Counted from the first letter of the stretch, positions 34,070-44,420 are shown. The stretch is 64,000 nt of DNA from Paraspadella gotoi (GCA_051294375.1 CM119270.1:3709010-3773009); one strand, 5' to 3'. Numbers and translations are program-made. Notes: generated from the sequence alone by a model not told the origin.

Positions 34070-34259
34070 AGAGAGAGAGAGAGAGAGAGAGAGAGAGACG
34101 AAATGAACAATAATTTCTTTGTCGCATTCTTTATTTATTTTTCTGGGAAGAAGAAACTGAATTTTTTTTTGGCCAAAATTTTTTTTCATAAAAAAGTTTA
34201 TCAAAAATATAGAAGAAGCCGTTGAGACAGGAGTGGGAAGCAAAAGAGAGAGAATTGAG

Positions 34260-34271
34260 AGAGAGAAGAAT

Positions 34272-34323
<52 letters not shown>

Positions 34324-34345
34324 GAGAGAGAGGAGATAGAGAGAC
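34260..34345. repeat. GA microsatellite
   Basis: About 25 perfect GA units inside a longer imperfect run. Confidence 0.9.
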
Positions 34346-34375
34346 AGAAAGGAAATCTATTAATCTTCATCGTTC

Positions 34376-34417
34376 TCGTCTTTGTCATCATCATATTCTT
34401 GATCTTCATCGTCGTCG

Positions 34418-34449
<32 letters not shown>

Positions 34450-34451
34450 TT
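34376..34451. repeat. GTC/ATC (ACG-class) triplet repeat
   Basis: Phased GTC and ATC triplets on the + strand. The minus strand reads Thr/Met strings and the other frames Asp or Ser strings. Confidence 0.85.
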
Positions 34452-34616
34452 TTTCCCCTTCACAGCTTCTCCAAAGAATCCCTTGCTGTGAAATTCGCAG
34501 AGTCGTTTTCATTTGAAAATCGAAAGAAAAAGAAAAGATTTTTTTAAAAAATGGACAAAAGAGGAAATAAAAGGGAATCGCGATTTCATTTTGTTGGGAT
34601 GAGACGTCAAAACATT

Positions 34617-34670
34617 TACCCTCCTCCTCCTCCTCCTCCTCTTCCTCCTACCCCTCCTCCTCATCCTCCA
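34617..34670. repeat. CCT triplet repeat
   Basis: CTCCTCCTCC units followed by an A-run. Non-coding. Confidence 0.85.
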
Positions 34671-34998
34671 AAAAAAAAAAGGAAATAAAATCGTCAACAG
34701 TCCAAAATACAAATACTTATTTCTATCATTATATTTACATACATTTTCCACGAATTTGAAATTTGGTGAGAGGAAAAGTCATTATTCTCGGCCCGTTACT
34801 AAAAATGTTACTAGTTAAGTGGAAAGGCAGACGATCACCTTATCATTCCATCACCTCAATCACCCGATCGCTTAATCACCAGATCTCACAATCACCTTAT
34901 CACCCTTGGGCATCCATTCATTCACTCGCCTCTCAAGGAGTCCAACCATCACTTCGGATATTCCCTTCCTTATTCATTCCGATTTTTCAAAGGGCGAC

Positions 34999-35355
34999 TT
35001 TCATGTCGGAAACTGAGATTTCCTCGTCGTCGTCGTCGTCTTTATCGTCGTCGTTTTTATCGTCCTCGTCGTCGTCACGGTCGTCGTCATGGTGATATTT
35101 TTCGTTAATTTCGTTGGCGTCATTGTCGTCGTCGTCGTCATCCCCGTTTTGGAGGACATTGTCGTCGTCGTTACTGTCGTCGACATCTTCGTCTTCGTCA
35201 TTGTCATTGTCGTCATCGTCATCGGCGTCTTTGTGGACATTGTCGTCGTTAATGTCATCGTCGTCGTCGACGACGTCATTTTCATTGTCTTTGTGATCAA
35301 CAATATCGTTGTCGTTGTAGACGTTGTCATCTTTGTCTTAGTCGTCGTTATTTTA

Positions 35356-35387
<32 letters not shown>

Positions 35388-35396
35388 GTCCTTTAT
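34999..35396. repeat. Long degenerate GTC (ACG-class) triplet tract
   Basis: About 400 bp in unbroken 3-bp phase with GTC, ATC, TTC, GTT and GTA triplets, the longest such tract in the window. Frames are open on both strands (Val/Ile/Asp-rich on +, Thr/Met/Ser-rich on -) solely because of the triplet phase. Confidence 0.85.
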
Positions 35397-35826
35397 TCCC
35401 AAATACGAGAAAAGGAGGTAGTTTGTCGGAAAGAGTTTCAGCCATCGGGTCAGGTGGTTTATTTGGTGGAAGGTGGAGGGTGGGTGGTGGAGAATGGGGA
35501 TAAGGGAGAGTCTGTGATTGTGTGAGTCGTTGGTGAAGTGTGGCGAGATGGTGAGTGAGAACCGAACTCGAAGTTTCACGAGACGGATTTAGTGAAGTGG
35601 AAAAAGAGAAAGGAGAGAGAGAAAGGGGAAAAAAAGAGAGAGAGTTGTTTATTCTTGGTGAAGGTGAAGAAAGAGAGAGATGGAGACAGAGTGAGGGTTA
35701 GAGGGAGGGTAAGTGAGAGAGAAGCGAACATTGTTAATAACGCGTGGATTTAATACGCTGGGACGTTGTCAGTAAGTATGTATTACACTAGAACATCATT
35801 TTCCACAACTGGGCGATTCGGATAAC
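35397..35826. other. G-rich then mixed sequence, no gene seen
   Basis: GGTGGAGGGTGGGTGGTGG-type words at 35455-35500 and short GA runs at 35600-35720. No gene supported. Confidence 0.5.
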
Positions 35827-36380
35827 GGGCCTTCTTTTCCGAAAACGACCCGTTTCAGCTTAAAGTTAAAATCAAATTAGTTTTAAATTTTATTTTTGTT
35901 TTGGTATAAGATTTAAGTTTAAGATTTAAGATTAAGATTATTGATAAGGGATTAGGATTAGGAATTAGGTTAGGATAAGGTTATAAAGTTGATTCGGTAT
36001 TTTAAAAAATATTTGGTTGTTTAAAATAGTTAAAATAAATTTAGAGATTAAGAACTGTAAAAGATTTTTTGACCATACGTCAGGTCAATACTTCCCGGTC
36101 ACTTTAGTTGACCTTTTCCTGACCAGTCTTTCTACTGTTCTAATCAATTTTTTAAAACTTTAAAAAAAAAAAAATATTCGGCTTTATTGCACATTAATTT
36201 CGCTATTTGTTTACTACTAATAAACTTATTTATTATTTATTGGTCATTTATTCGACATTCACATCATTTGAGATTTATAAATCCTCACTTCATGTTAAAG
36301 CCTTTTCATACTTCGGCCGACGTACATCAACCGCGCGACCCGCTACAAACAGAAATGGTGCGCTTTCCGAAAAGAGTGCC
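35827..36380. mobile_element. MITE-like element, TIR family T1, copy 2
   Basis: The left end is GGGCCTTCTTTTCCGAAAA then CGACCCGTTTC. The reverse-complemented right end is GGCACTCTTTTCGGAAA then GCGCACCATTTC. The interior has ATTAGGATTAGGAATTAGG words (35945-35975), GACCATACGTCAGGTCA-type words and, near the right end, a fragment like family T2 (CGGCCGACG). No coding capacity. Confidence 0.6.
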
Positions 36381-36644
36381 GGGGAAATGCGCAGTAAAAT
36401 GAAACGACTTAGACTCGTCAGAATCTATGGGCCTTCGAGGGTAAGGATCAAAGGAACGAGGGTGGAACCCGACGGGGCGAACCAGACCCGAATGAGTGAG
36501 GTTAATATGCCTGGGAGAATGGAACCGAAGGTGCCAGAGACCGGAAAGGGGGCGTGGCGAAATGGGGGGGGAGGATGCCGAGGAGATTATCCGCGTTTGG
36601 CACTGGAAGGACGAGCAAAAGGGGGATGGAGAGCGAGTGGCTAA
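36207..36644 (+). other. Unrecognised 145-codon open frame
   Basis: An open frame starts inside the T1 element and runs into GC-richer sequence. The C-terminal 85 residues are basic and Gly-rich (RIYGPSRVRIKGTRVEPDG), with no domain I recognise. The first part is AT-derived hydrophobic sequence, so if anything real exists it would begin at the internal Met near 36390. Chance openness in a GC-rich patch is the simplest reading. Confidence 0.2.
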
Positions 36645-37135
36645 CGTAAAAGGGTCTTTAGAGCCGCTTGAATGAAATTGTGTGGGATAAAAGGACGAGG
36701 GATTATACTAAAGGGCATATCGGAAATTGAAAGATTGGGAAAATATATACATCATACAAAGACTTATGATGATATATTGCACTGGTCTATGGTTTGTGTT
36801 TTTGAAGGAAGTAAAGGTGTTGAATGAGTCCTTAGTGCTAAGGGCAAGGATAACATCTAATAGCAAAGAACAGAGGGAAGAGAGAACATCAATTGTTAAG
36901 GGGAGTTGGATTTTAAGAGCAAAGAGGGTCGGAGAGAAAGAGAGAGAGCAAAGGGACTTATGAGCAAGCCCGGGTGGCGGGGATGTGGTCGTGGCCGATG
37001 GTTGAAGGGGCGTAGCGAGGAGGAAGGCGTAAGGGGGGGCCTTGGGCCGCAGGGGTGACGGTGAACGACGCCATAACGAAGCCTTTTGGAGAAACATAAC
37101 TTCCCTTTACGACTTCATCGTTAAGCTGGAACACG
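36645..37135. other. Mixed sequence, no gene seen
   Basis: About 490 bp with a GC-rich end (36960-37060). Short open frames on both strands have no recognisable content. Confidence 0.45.
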
Positions 37136-37136
37136 A

Positions 37137-37215
37137 CCACAGCGGCGGGACGGGGTGAACCACAGCGGCGGGACGAGGTGAACCACAGCGGCGGGACGGG
37201 GTGAACCACAGCGAT
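37137..37215. repeat. 23-bp GC-rich minisatellite, three units
   Basis: CACAGCGGCGGGACGGGGTG preceded by AAC recurs three times in near-identical form, then breaks down at GATCGGCGG. Confidence 0.85.
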
Positions 37216-37431
37216 CGGCGGAGTTAATCACCACAGAGGTTAACCAATTACCACTTTTACATGTATGTATAGCATTTCCTAGCTAATGCGAGGCGACGGC
37301 CAAATGTCTCACGAAAGTCTTGTTTTTATTTAGCAAGGGTTTGAGATTCAGAAACCAAGATTAATTTTAAAAAGGACGACCTACGTTTCTATTTTATTTA
37401 TTATGATTATTATTTCCAATACTTAACTAGT

Positions 37432-37688
37432 ATGGCAACGGAGGGACATGTGTGATGCCTGGGGTGTGAGACATCACCCGACAGCCGGCGCTCAGGGCTT
37501 TGGACCTGCAGTGACCACCCCATGTCACTGGCGTGTTTATGCCGACACCATGACACTTTAACCAGCGTGACCGAGAGGGGATTGAACCCGGAACTCACGG
37601 TTTTGTGAACGAGTACTTAGCTGTCCAAGCCAATGGGACGAGCTGAGTTTCACCAAGCTATACGGGAGGCGAATTTAGGATTCGCCAC
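37432..37688 (-). mobile_element. tRNA-derived SINE, copy 1
   Basis: The minus strand shows a tRNA-like head: an A-box-like CCATTGGCTTGGACAGCTAAG (near 37621-37636) and a good B box GGGTTCAATCCC (37578-37589), then an unrelated body ending at ATGGCAACGG. The insertion is bounded by ACTAGT on both sides (37426-37431 and 37689-37694), a six-base target-site duplication. Copies with the same head, body words (GATAGCCTGTGATACC, TATACCGG, CATTTAAGCCAG) and end lie at 48673-48925 and 49185-49487. Confidence 0.75.
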
Positions 37689-37744
37689 ACTAGTCCATAT
37701 TAAATCTTGCAAGTAACATTTCCGATCCTCTCAGTTTACCTCAC

Positions 37745-38125
37745 ATATATTTCCTTTTACTTTTCTCTTCCTTTTCCTTTTCTTTTTCCTTTTCCTTTTC
37801 TTTTTCTTTTTTTTTTCTTTTCCTTCACTTCATTTCTTTCTCTTTCTTTTCTTTTTCTCTTTTTTCTATTTTTACATCTTTTCCTCTTTTACTTTTCTTC
37901 TTTTCTTTTCCATTTCCCTCCTCTCCTTTCCTCCCTACTTCTCTTCTACCACCTTCCTCCTCCTCTCCCCTTCCATTTCCTCCCTCCTCTCCCCTCTCCC
38001 TTCCTCCCTGCCTCGTCTTCTACCTTTCTCCCTGCATCTCTTCTACTCCTTTCCTCCCTCCCTCTCTCACCTTTTCCTACCTCCCTCTCTCTCCCTCTTC
38101 CTCTCTCTCTCCCCCATTTCCATTT
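37745..38125. repeat. Polypyrimidine block
   Basis: About 380 bp of nearly pure C/T on the + strand (TTTTCC arrays, then CCTCCCTCTC). The long Phe/Leu/Pro open frame on + is compositional. Confidence 0.85.
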
Positions 38126-38800
38126 CCAGAACCTCTTGGCTTTTGTTTTGGGCTGGAAAAACCTTTTCGAATTCGATAAAAACGAAAAAACGTGACGTAA
38201 AAATCCTGTTTTCCGCCGGCGAAGTTTCGATTTGAGTCGAGATTATCCATCTCAGCCTTAATCTATATTCCCCCACCCGTATGTAAAAAAAAAAAAAAAA
38301 AACTGCTATTTTTAAAAACTCAACGTATGTTTTTTTTTCTTTTCAAAAAATCATTTCGCGAAGAACCGTCTTGAAATACTTAAATACTTAAATATTAATA
38401 CTAATATAATCAAAGAATATTGGCGAAATTGGCACGTTGCAAGCAGCTTGAATTTAAGAATGATTTTTAGAGAGTCTTGGTTAAATGTAGTTTTCAGAAA
38501 TAAAGATTTAAGATGAATTTAATGTTTTCACTCAATTTTTGGTTAGTTTATTCGGGGAAAATATTCCCTTGCCAAAAAAAAAAAACGAAAAACAAAAAAG
38601 AAACAACGACGATTCAGACAAAAACAAAAGCAGTGAATCGAAGGAAAGACTTGTTTTCTTTTCTGACCTCAAAAACCACAAAACCGAAAAAAAAACGGTT
38701 ATATTCCAGAATTTTCAAACTTTTACTCTCGGTTGATTTTTGTCATGAGTGTCTATTAGAAATATCTGAAGAAAAAAGAAACTAGGGCCTAATATATTTA
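38126..38800. other. AT-rich unique sequence, no gene seen
   Basis: A poly-A run at 38285-38301, otherwise unique. A short Lys-rich + frame at 38513-38785 has no recognisable domain. Confidence 0.45.
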
Positions 38801-38802
38801 TT

Positions 38803-38930
38803 GATTGAAAGCTTGCTATGTCAATATTTTGTAAGAGTGTTGGAGGCCTTAAAACACTATAGCCTGTCCAAGGTCAGGAGCGAGATAGCCTGTTTAACAA
38901 ATAAATTGGTTGTACCAATTTCATATTTAT
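38803..38930 (+). repeat. Dispersed repeat R1, copy 3
   Basis: GATTGAAAGCTTGCTATG, TTTGTAAGAGTGTTGGAGG, ATAGCCTGTCCAAGGTCAGG and GGTTGTACCAATTTCAT match copy 1 in order and orientation. A 14-bp internal deletion relative to copy 1 removes the CAGGAACCTG part. Confidence 0.75.
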
Positions 38931-38999
38931 CATAAACATCACTTTTATCCGGTTCCATTAGAATTGCGTCCATTTATAATTCCACCCGCAATCCTGTAT

Positions 39000-39068
39000 G
39001 TGCAGAATTCAATGTGGGCGGAATTCTACATTGGCGGAATAATATGGGTGCAATTTTATGTGGGCGCA
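39000..39068. repeat. 16-bp minisatellite, four units
   Basis: GCAGAATTCAATGTGG, GCGGAATTCTACATTG, GCGGAATAATATGG and GTGCAATTTTATGTGG follow head to tail. Confidence 0.75.
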
Positions 39069-39253
39069 AGTCTTAAAATAGATTAGGCAATAGTAAATGT
39101 TTAATTCAGTCTTTCTCTTGAGTTTTTTGAACCAGATAATTAAATAAGATAATCAAACTTGTACTGTGACGTCGGAATTCGTTTCTGTCTTGAGGTTCTT
39201 ATTTAAAAAAAAGATGCTTGAAACTTTTTCCACAATCGATAATCACCCTCCAT

Positions 39254-39254
39254 T

Positions 39255-39341
<87 letters not shown>

Positions 39342-39345
39342 CTCT
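39254..39345. repeat. TTTC microsatellite
   Basis: About 22 perfect TTTC units. Confidence 0.97.
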
Positions 39346-39750
39346 TTAAACCACGCCTACTTCTTTCGTTGCTATTAATTAAAAAAATTATATAAATACC
39401 TACGTAGAATAAAAATAAATATTTTTTTAAAAAATAAAATTTTACTTATCTCTCTTTTAAAAGTTAGAATCAAGAAGTCGAGACGATAAAGGAACTTTAT
39501 CCGTGACACAGTGACAATCTCCCTTCTCTCTTTACGACTTTCTTTCTTTCTATCTCTCTCTTTCTTTTTTATTTTCTCTTTTTCTTTTTCTTTCTCTCTC
39601 AACTACTTTCTCTTTCTTGCCTTTTTTAAAAACCGCTAGGTTTGCCCTCGCTGGGCTATCGATTTTTTTTTCAAAGGGAAAAAAAAGTAAATATGAAATA
39701 ATCAGGAAAGAAGAAAATAAAATCCTAAAATCTCTCTCACTCTCTCTCTC

Positions 39751-39979
39751 NNNNNNNNNNNNNNNNNNNNNNNNNNNNNNNNNNNNNNNNNNNNNNNNNN
39801 NNNNNNNNNNNNNNNNNNNNNNNNNNNNNNNNNNNNNNNNNNNNNNNNNNNNNNNNNNNNNNNNNNNNNNNNNNNNNNNNNNNNNNNNNNNNNNNNNNNN
39901 NNNNNNNNNNNNNNNNNNNNNNNNNNNNNNNNNNNNNNNNNNNNNNNNNNNNNNNNNNNNNNNNNNNNNNNNNNNNNNN
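39751..39979. other. Assembly gap of 229 N
   Basis: The left flank is a CT microsatellite (39730-39750). Confidence 0.98.
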
Positions 39980-40037
39980 CCAACGAAAACGTTTTTCACC
40001 TAAAATCGTAAGAAGTTTAAAAGGATGAAGCTTTTTT

Positions 40038-40216
40038 TTATTTTTTTGGCGGCTGAAGGAAGAAAAGAAAAACGAGGAAAGGAAAGAAATAAAGAGAAAA
40101 AGAAAAAGAAAAAAAAAGAAAAACAGAAAATAAAATAAAGAAGAAAAAAAGAGGAATAGGAGGCAATAAAATAAAACCCGCGGAAACTTAAAAAAGGGAA
40201 AAACCGGCGGCTGCGT

Positions 40217-40252
<36 letters not shown>

Positions 40253-40258
40253 GCGGCT
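40038..40258. repeat. Polypurine tract followed by GGC triplets
   Basis: Pure A/G for most of 40055-40165, then about 13 GGC units at 40214-40253. Long minus-strand frames here read poly-Arg/Ala and then Phe-rich, and are compositional. Confidence 0.85.
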
Positions 40259-40499
40259 GGTGCTACTATTGACGTTAGTAAGAAAGGAATTATAAATGGC
40301 GGATTCGGCGGCTCTGGTGACTGGGCAGACGCTGCGGCCAGCGGCAGCGGTGGACAGCGACCGAGGCAGCGGCAGCGGCGGCGCCGTCGCGTAACCACTT
40401 CGTCCTCGAAAAAAAAGTTAAAATTTTCTGTGAGCAGCGAACCTGCCATGGCGAATCCTCGTCTCTGCTCTCTCTTATTCTGTCTCATTCTCTTCCGAG

Positions 40500-40587
40500 T
40501 CTCTTCTCTCTCTCTCTCTTCTCTCTCTCTTCTCTCTCTCTCTCTCCTCTCTCCTCCTCTCTCTCTCTCTCTTTCTTCTCCTCTCAC
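40500..40587. repeat. CT microsatellite at gap edge
   Basis: Imperfect CT tract running into the gap. GA sequence appears on the far side (40807-40870), so an inverted CT/GA pair may span it. Confidence 0.9.
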
Positions 40588-40806
40588 NNNNNNNNNNNNN
40601 NNNNNNNNNNNNNNNNNNNNNNNNNNNNNNNNNNNNNNNNNNNNNNNNNNNNNNNNNNNNNNNNNNNNNNNNNNNNNNNNNNNNNNNNNNNNNNNNNNNN
40701 NNNNNNNNNNNNNNNNNNNNNNNNNNNNNNNNNNNNNNNNNNNNNNNNNNNNNNNNNNNNNNNNNNNNNNNNNNNNNNNNNNNNNNNNNNNNNNNNNNNN
40801 NNNNNN
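40588..40806. other. Assembly gap of 219 N
   Basis: Flanked by CT on the left and GA on the right. Confidence 0.98.
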
Positions 40807-41057
40807 GAAAGAGAGAGAGTAGAGAGCAGAGAGACGAGAGAGAGATGAGAGAGACGAGGAAGAAGAGAAGAAAAAAAATTCTTGGCTTTTAAAGAAGCTC
40901 AGATCACGTGACTCCTCTGCTTCGTTGCCTGGAAACCATTTTTCACGATCTTTCACTTCACCTTCGTTCGTTTAGCGGCGACGTTGTAGTAGTCGTCGTC
41001 GTCGTCGTCGTCCTCATCGTCGTCTTAGCTTTCGTTGTCGTTGAAACATTTTTGATA

Positions 41058-41166
41058 TTCAGACGTTCACATATTTAAAGATTCCGACATTCAGACGTTA
41101 AGAAATTAAGACATTTGAGATTCAGACATTCAGACATTCAGACATTTTTGATATTCAGAGGTATAC
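41058..41166. repeat. ATTCAGAC short tandem repeat
   Basis: The eight-base word ATTCAGAC recurs at least seven times, three of them perfectly in tandem (41121-41144). Confidence 0.8.
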
Positions 41167-41465
41167 ATTCAATTACTACGAAATTTTTACATTTTTATTT
41201 TCAGAAATTTATATAAATTTTTGTTTGTCTACACGACTTGGAAATTTTCTTGAGGAATTCTAATACAGTGAAGTCGTCTTAAAACGAGTTTTTCTCCCGT
41301 GGCCTGGACTGTTAGAGTCAAGGCTTTTCTCTACTTAGACGCTACGTAAAGGAAAGTACTTTTATCAAAGGTTATATGAATGTTTGTGTTTATAAATTTG
41401 TCACTTATTCGGGTTTCAATTTTATTTATGCATAATAAATAAATATGTTACGTCCTATTTTTTTT
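41167..41465. other. AT-rich unique sequence, no gene seen
   Basis: Featureless at the level I can read. Confidence 0.5.
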
Positions 41466-41515
41466 CGTCGTCGTCGTTGTCGTCGTCGTTGTCGTCGTTC
41501 CGTTTCTTTTCAATT
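41466..41515. repeat. GTC/GTT triplet repeat
   Basis: Phased CGTCGTCGTTGTCGTCG triplets. Confidence 0.85.
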
Positions 41516-41699
41516 TTCTTCTCATCTTCATTTTCCGCTTTCGTTCATTCGCGTCGTTTTTGTCGTCATCGTTGTTTTGGCATAGCGCCATCTCGACTCA
41601 AGGCTTGTGGCGCCGATGTCCTCCCATGACGGCGCCACGCCACGGCACGCCCCCTTTCGGGCTTTAGCAGCGGTGACACGCGACTCGTGGCTACTGTAG

Positions 41700-41992
41700 T
41701 AGTTTTTAGTTATCCTTTTGTTTTTCTTTTTTTTTTTGTTTTACTATTTTGTGTTCATAATTTCTCTATTTCTTCTATCATTTCTTAGTTTCTTAGTTTT
41801 TTTATCAATTTCTATTCTTCTATTATTATTGTTCCTGTTTCATTTTTCTATTTTTTATTTTCTCTTTTATTTTTATTTTCTATTATAATTTTTTAATTCT
41901 ATCATTTTCTCTTTTTTATTTTTTTTTCTTCTCCATTTTTTTGTAATTTTTCTCTTCTATTTTTTATTCTCATTTTTTTCTTATTTCAAACT
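41700..41992. repeat. T-rich TCTATTTTTTATT-type tract
   Basis: Irregular units built from TCTATT, TTTTTATTTTC and CTTCTA over about 290 bp on the + strand. Non-coding. Confidence 0.7.
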
Positions 41993-42046
41993 TCGAGTCT
42001 TTATAATCTCTTTGGGGTGTGTTGCCATTGATGCAGTAAACGCGTC

Positions 42047-42103
42047 CAGAGAGAGAGAGGAGGGAGTGGAGAGAGAGAGAGAGAGAGAGAGACGAGGGAT
42101 GAG

Positions 42104-42139
<36 letters not shown>

Positions 42140-42150
42140 AAGGCATGGTA
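42047..42150. repeat. GA microsatellite
   Basis: Imperfect GA runs. Two more GA tracts follow at 42298-42375 and 42452-42532, separated by unique sequence. Confidence 0.9.
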
Positions 42151-42297
42151 AGGTGCGTTTCCGTTTTCCCTAGAGCGCTCCCGAGCACAAACTCTATTGT
42201 CTTGGATAGAATTTTTTTTTAGCTCCACTAAGTCTAAATGTAGCCGGAGCGAGAGAAGCAGAGGGCAGTGAACGTAATACGAAAAGGTAACAGGAAA

Positions 42298-42335
42298 AGA
42301 GAGAGAGAGAGAGAGGAAGAGAGGAGAGAGAGAGA

Positions 42336-42375
<40 letters not shown>

Positions 42376-42449
42376 CAGACAGAAGCGACACCCTCTCATC
42401 AGCGCCCGAGCCAATTTGCATTTTATTCTTCTTTTTGGGACCGGGAGAG

Positions 42450-42531
<82 letters not shown>

Positions 42532-42532
42532 G
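42298..42532. repeat. Two GA microsatellites
   Basis: 42298-42375 and 42452-42532, purines on the + strand. The overlapping Arg/Glu and Ser/Leu open frames are their translations. Confidence 0.9.
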
Positions 42533-43070
42533 CCGCCTGGGGAGGAGAAATTGAATCGAAGGGCCGCCTGGGTGGAGGGAAAGAAAAGAAGGCAGAGATC
42601 CTGGATGGACGGCGGGTGTGTGATATAAAGAGGGGACAAAGCGTTGGAAGGAAATAAATAGAGAAAAGGGTGGATTTTTGGGCTTATTTTTCTAAAAAGC
42701 GACCCGTGTTTCGAGTTGAATTCAGAAAAATAGTGTGTTAGGTGTAATTTGTAATGGTTTATTTAAATTTTTTTTTATTCTAAATGAACGAATCATTTTT
42801 CAAGGCAAGCTAGTTTGGATTGAAAGCTTATTCGTTCATTAAAATTAAAAAATTGTATTTATATTTATAAACAAAAAAAATAATAATGAAAATTTATTTT
42901 TAAATCTAAAGATAAGGTTAAAAGAAAAGGGATTAGTTAAGGATAGCATTAGGAAATTTACAGTTTAAAGTTTAATATTGTGATATAAATCCTTTCTTTT
43001 CGTTGTTTGGGACGATTAGAGACAGTTTGAGTTTAGTTTTGACAACGATTTTTATTTAATTCAAAACAGA

Positions 43071-43104
43071 CATGTTTTCGGCTTTATTTCAAGCCTTCAT
43101 CACG
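43071..43104 (-). ncRNA. Hammerhead-ribozyme-like motif, left arm
   Basis: The minus strand reads GTGATGA, A, then GGCTT-GAAATA-AAGCC (a perfect 5-bp hairpin), then GAAAA. This resembles the CUGAUGA-stem II-GAAA core of hammerhead ribozymes, which are known from Penelope-like element terminal repeats. The first base is G instead of C, one extra A precedes stem II, and stems I and III are not convincingly formed, so activity is doubtful. Confidence 0.35.
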
Positions 43105-43285
43105 TTATGTGAATGAAAAATATTTTTTGTAAAGGAGAGAGAAGAAAGAGAGATAAACAGAGAGAGAGAGAGAGGGCAAAGTTTAAACCAGAGTTTAGAA
43201 AGGACAGTGTCAATTGGTGGGACAGCTGAAGTTGAGAAAAAACAGAGTAAGTTGTGAAAAGAAGTGAAATGGTGAAAAAGAGAGG

Positions 43286-43323
<38 letters not shown>

Positions 43324-43586
43324 AAAAACAGTGCAAAATCTTTTACATTGTGTAATGATATACAATAATAAAAGTTTTAAACTGATGAATATTAGTGAAT
43401 ATATAAAAATTAATCTACTTAATAATTAGTGAGAATGAAACAGGAAATTTGAAATTGAAAGGATAGATTTGAGAGATGAGTATAATAAGTAATAAAGTGT
43501 GTTGGAAACTGTTGCCTCTTCTCTCTCTCTTGTTTATCTCTCTTTCTCTCTTCCTTTACAAAAAATATTTTTCAAGTTCACTAACG

Positions 43587-43614
43587 CTGATGAAGGTTGA
43601 AATGAAGCCGAAAC
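43587..43614 (+). ncRNA. Hammerhead-ribozyme-like motif, right arm
   Basis: CTGATGA, A, then GGTT-GAAATGA-AGCC hairpin (with one G-U pair), then GAAAC. The conserved CTGATGA and GAAA boxes are intact. ACA/TGT three bases apart from the GAAA could form a minimal stem III. An extra A at the base of stem II departs from the consensus. Confidence 0.4.
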
Positions 43615-43744
43615 ATGTTCTGTTTGAATTAAATAAAAAATCGTTGTCAAAACTAAACTCAAACTGTCTCTAAAAGTTTAATATATAAATTTAAACTAAA
43701 GGAAATTAAGGAACCGAAAACGGGTCGCCTTTGAAAAATAGCGC

Positions 43745-44125
43745 AAATTGTTTTAGTTGTGGGGTCAACATAGAAAAGAATTGCGGAAGAAGGATACGTG
43801 GAGTCAAGGAAGGGCTAAGGGGAAAAAACTGCTAAGGGCAAGGGGAAAAAGAAAGCTTTAAATGAAAAGGGATAGAGAGAGAATTAACTAGGTAAGTTCT
43901 GCACTTTAAAACGAGGCAGAGGATGAGGGTAAGGGAAGAAGTGAGGGGAAGAGGGTTGTGGGCGAGGGGGGGGGGCGTTTGGGTGAGGAGGGAGGCGGGG
44001 GAGGTGAACCGTCTTTTCGCGATAAGGCTCTTCTGTCTCTTCTGTCTCTTCTGTCTTTTCTGTCTCCTCTTTAAATGAAAAATATGATTACGAGTCTTTT
44101 GTGAAAATTGTTGCGTCGGACGCTG
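43745..44125. other. Purine-rich sequence, no gene seen
   Basis: G/A-rich with a G run at 43969-43976 and a short TCTGTCTCTT tandem at 44027-44065. No gene. Confidence 0.5.
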
Positions 44126-44127
44126 GG

Positions 44128-44420
44128 GAGGGGATGGGGGTAGGGTGGGATGAGGGCGAATTGGGGTGGGGTAGGGTGGGATTAAGGGCGAATTGGAGGA
44201 AGGTAGGGTGGGATGAAGGGCGAATTGGGGGTGGGGGTAGTGGGACGGCATGGGGATGGGTCGGTGGTGGGTGGGAGGTAGGGTGGACGAAGGGCGAATT
44301 GGGGTGGGGGTAGGGTGGGACGAAGGAGGGGGGTGGAGTAGGGTGGGACGAGAATGGGGTGGGGAGAGGGGACAGGGCGAATGGGTGGGAGGGTAGTGGA
44401 CGAGGGCGGAGGGGTTGGCG
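44128..44420. repeat. G-rich minisatellite
   Basis: Units of about 35-40 bp containing GGGCGAATTGGGGTGGGGG and TAGGGTGGGATGAAG recur about seven times on the + strand. Many GGG runs are 3-6 bases apart. Minus-strand frames read Pro/Thr/His strings from the repeat. Confidence 0.85.

Larger units (their letters stand above)
42680..43744. mobile_element. TIR family T1 element with nested inverted repeat, copy 3
   Basis: The left end is GGGCTTATTTTTCTAAAAA then GCGACCCGTGTTTCG. The reverse-complemented right end is GCGCTATTTTTCAAAG then GCGACCCGTTTTCGG. Inside lie two nearly identical inverted arms of about 155 bp (43016-43172 and 43519-43673) separated by about 345 bp. Each arm carries a TGATGAAG..CCGAAA hammerhead-like motif. 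The interior has AGATAAGGTTAAAAG and GGGATTAG words like the other T1 copies. No protein-coding capacity. Confidence 0.65.

Noticed and set aside
40000-40956. 318-codon minus-strand frame
   Set aside because: Most of its middle is Ns, and the rest is poly-Arg/Ala from GGC repeats and Phe/Leu from a purine tract. No domain.
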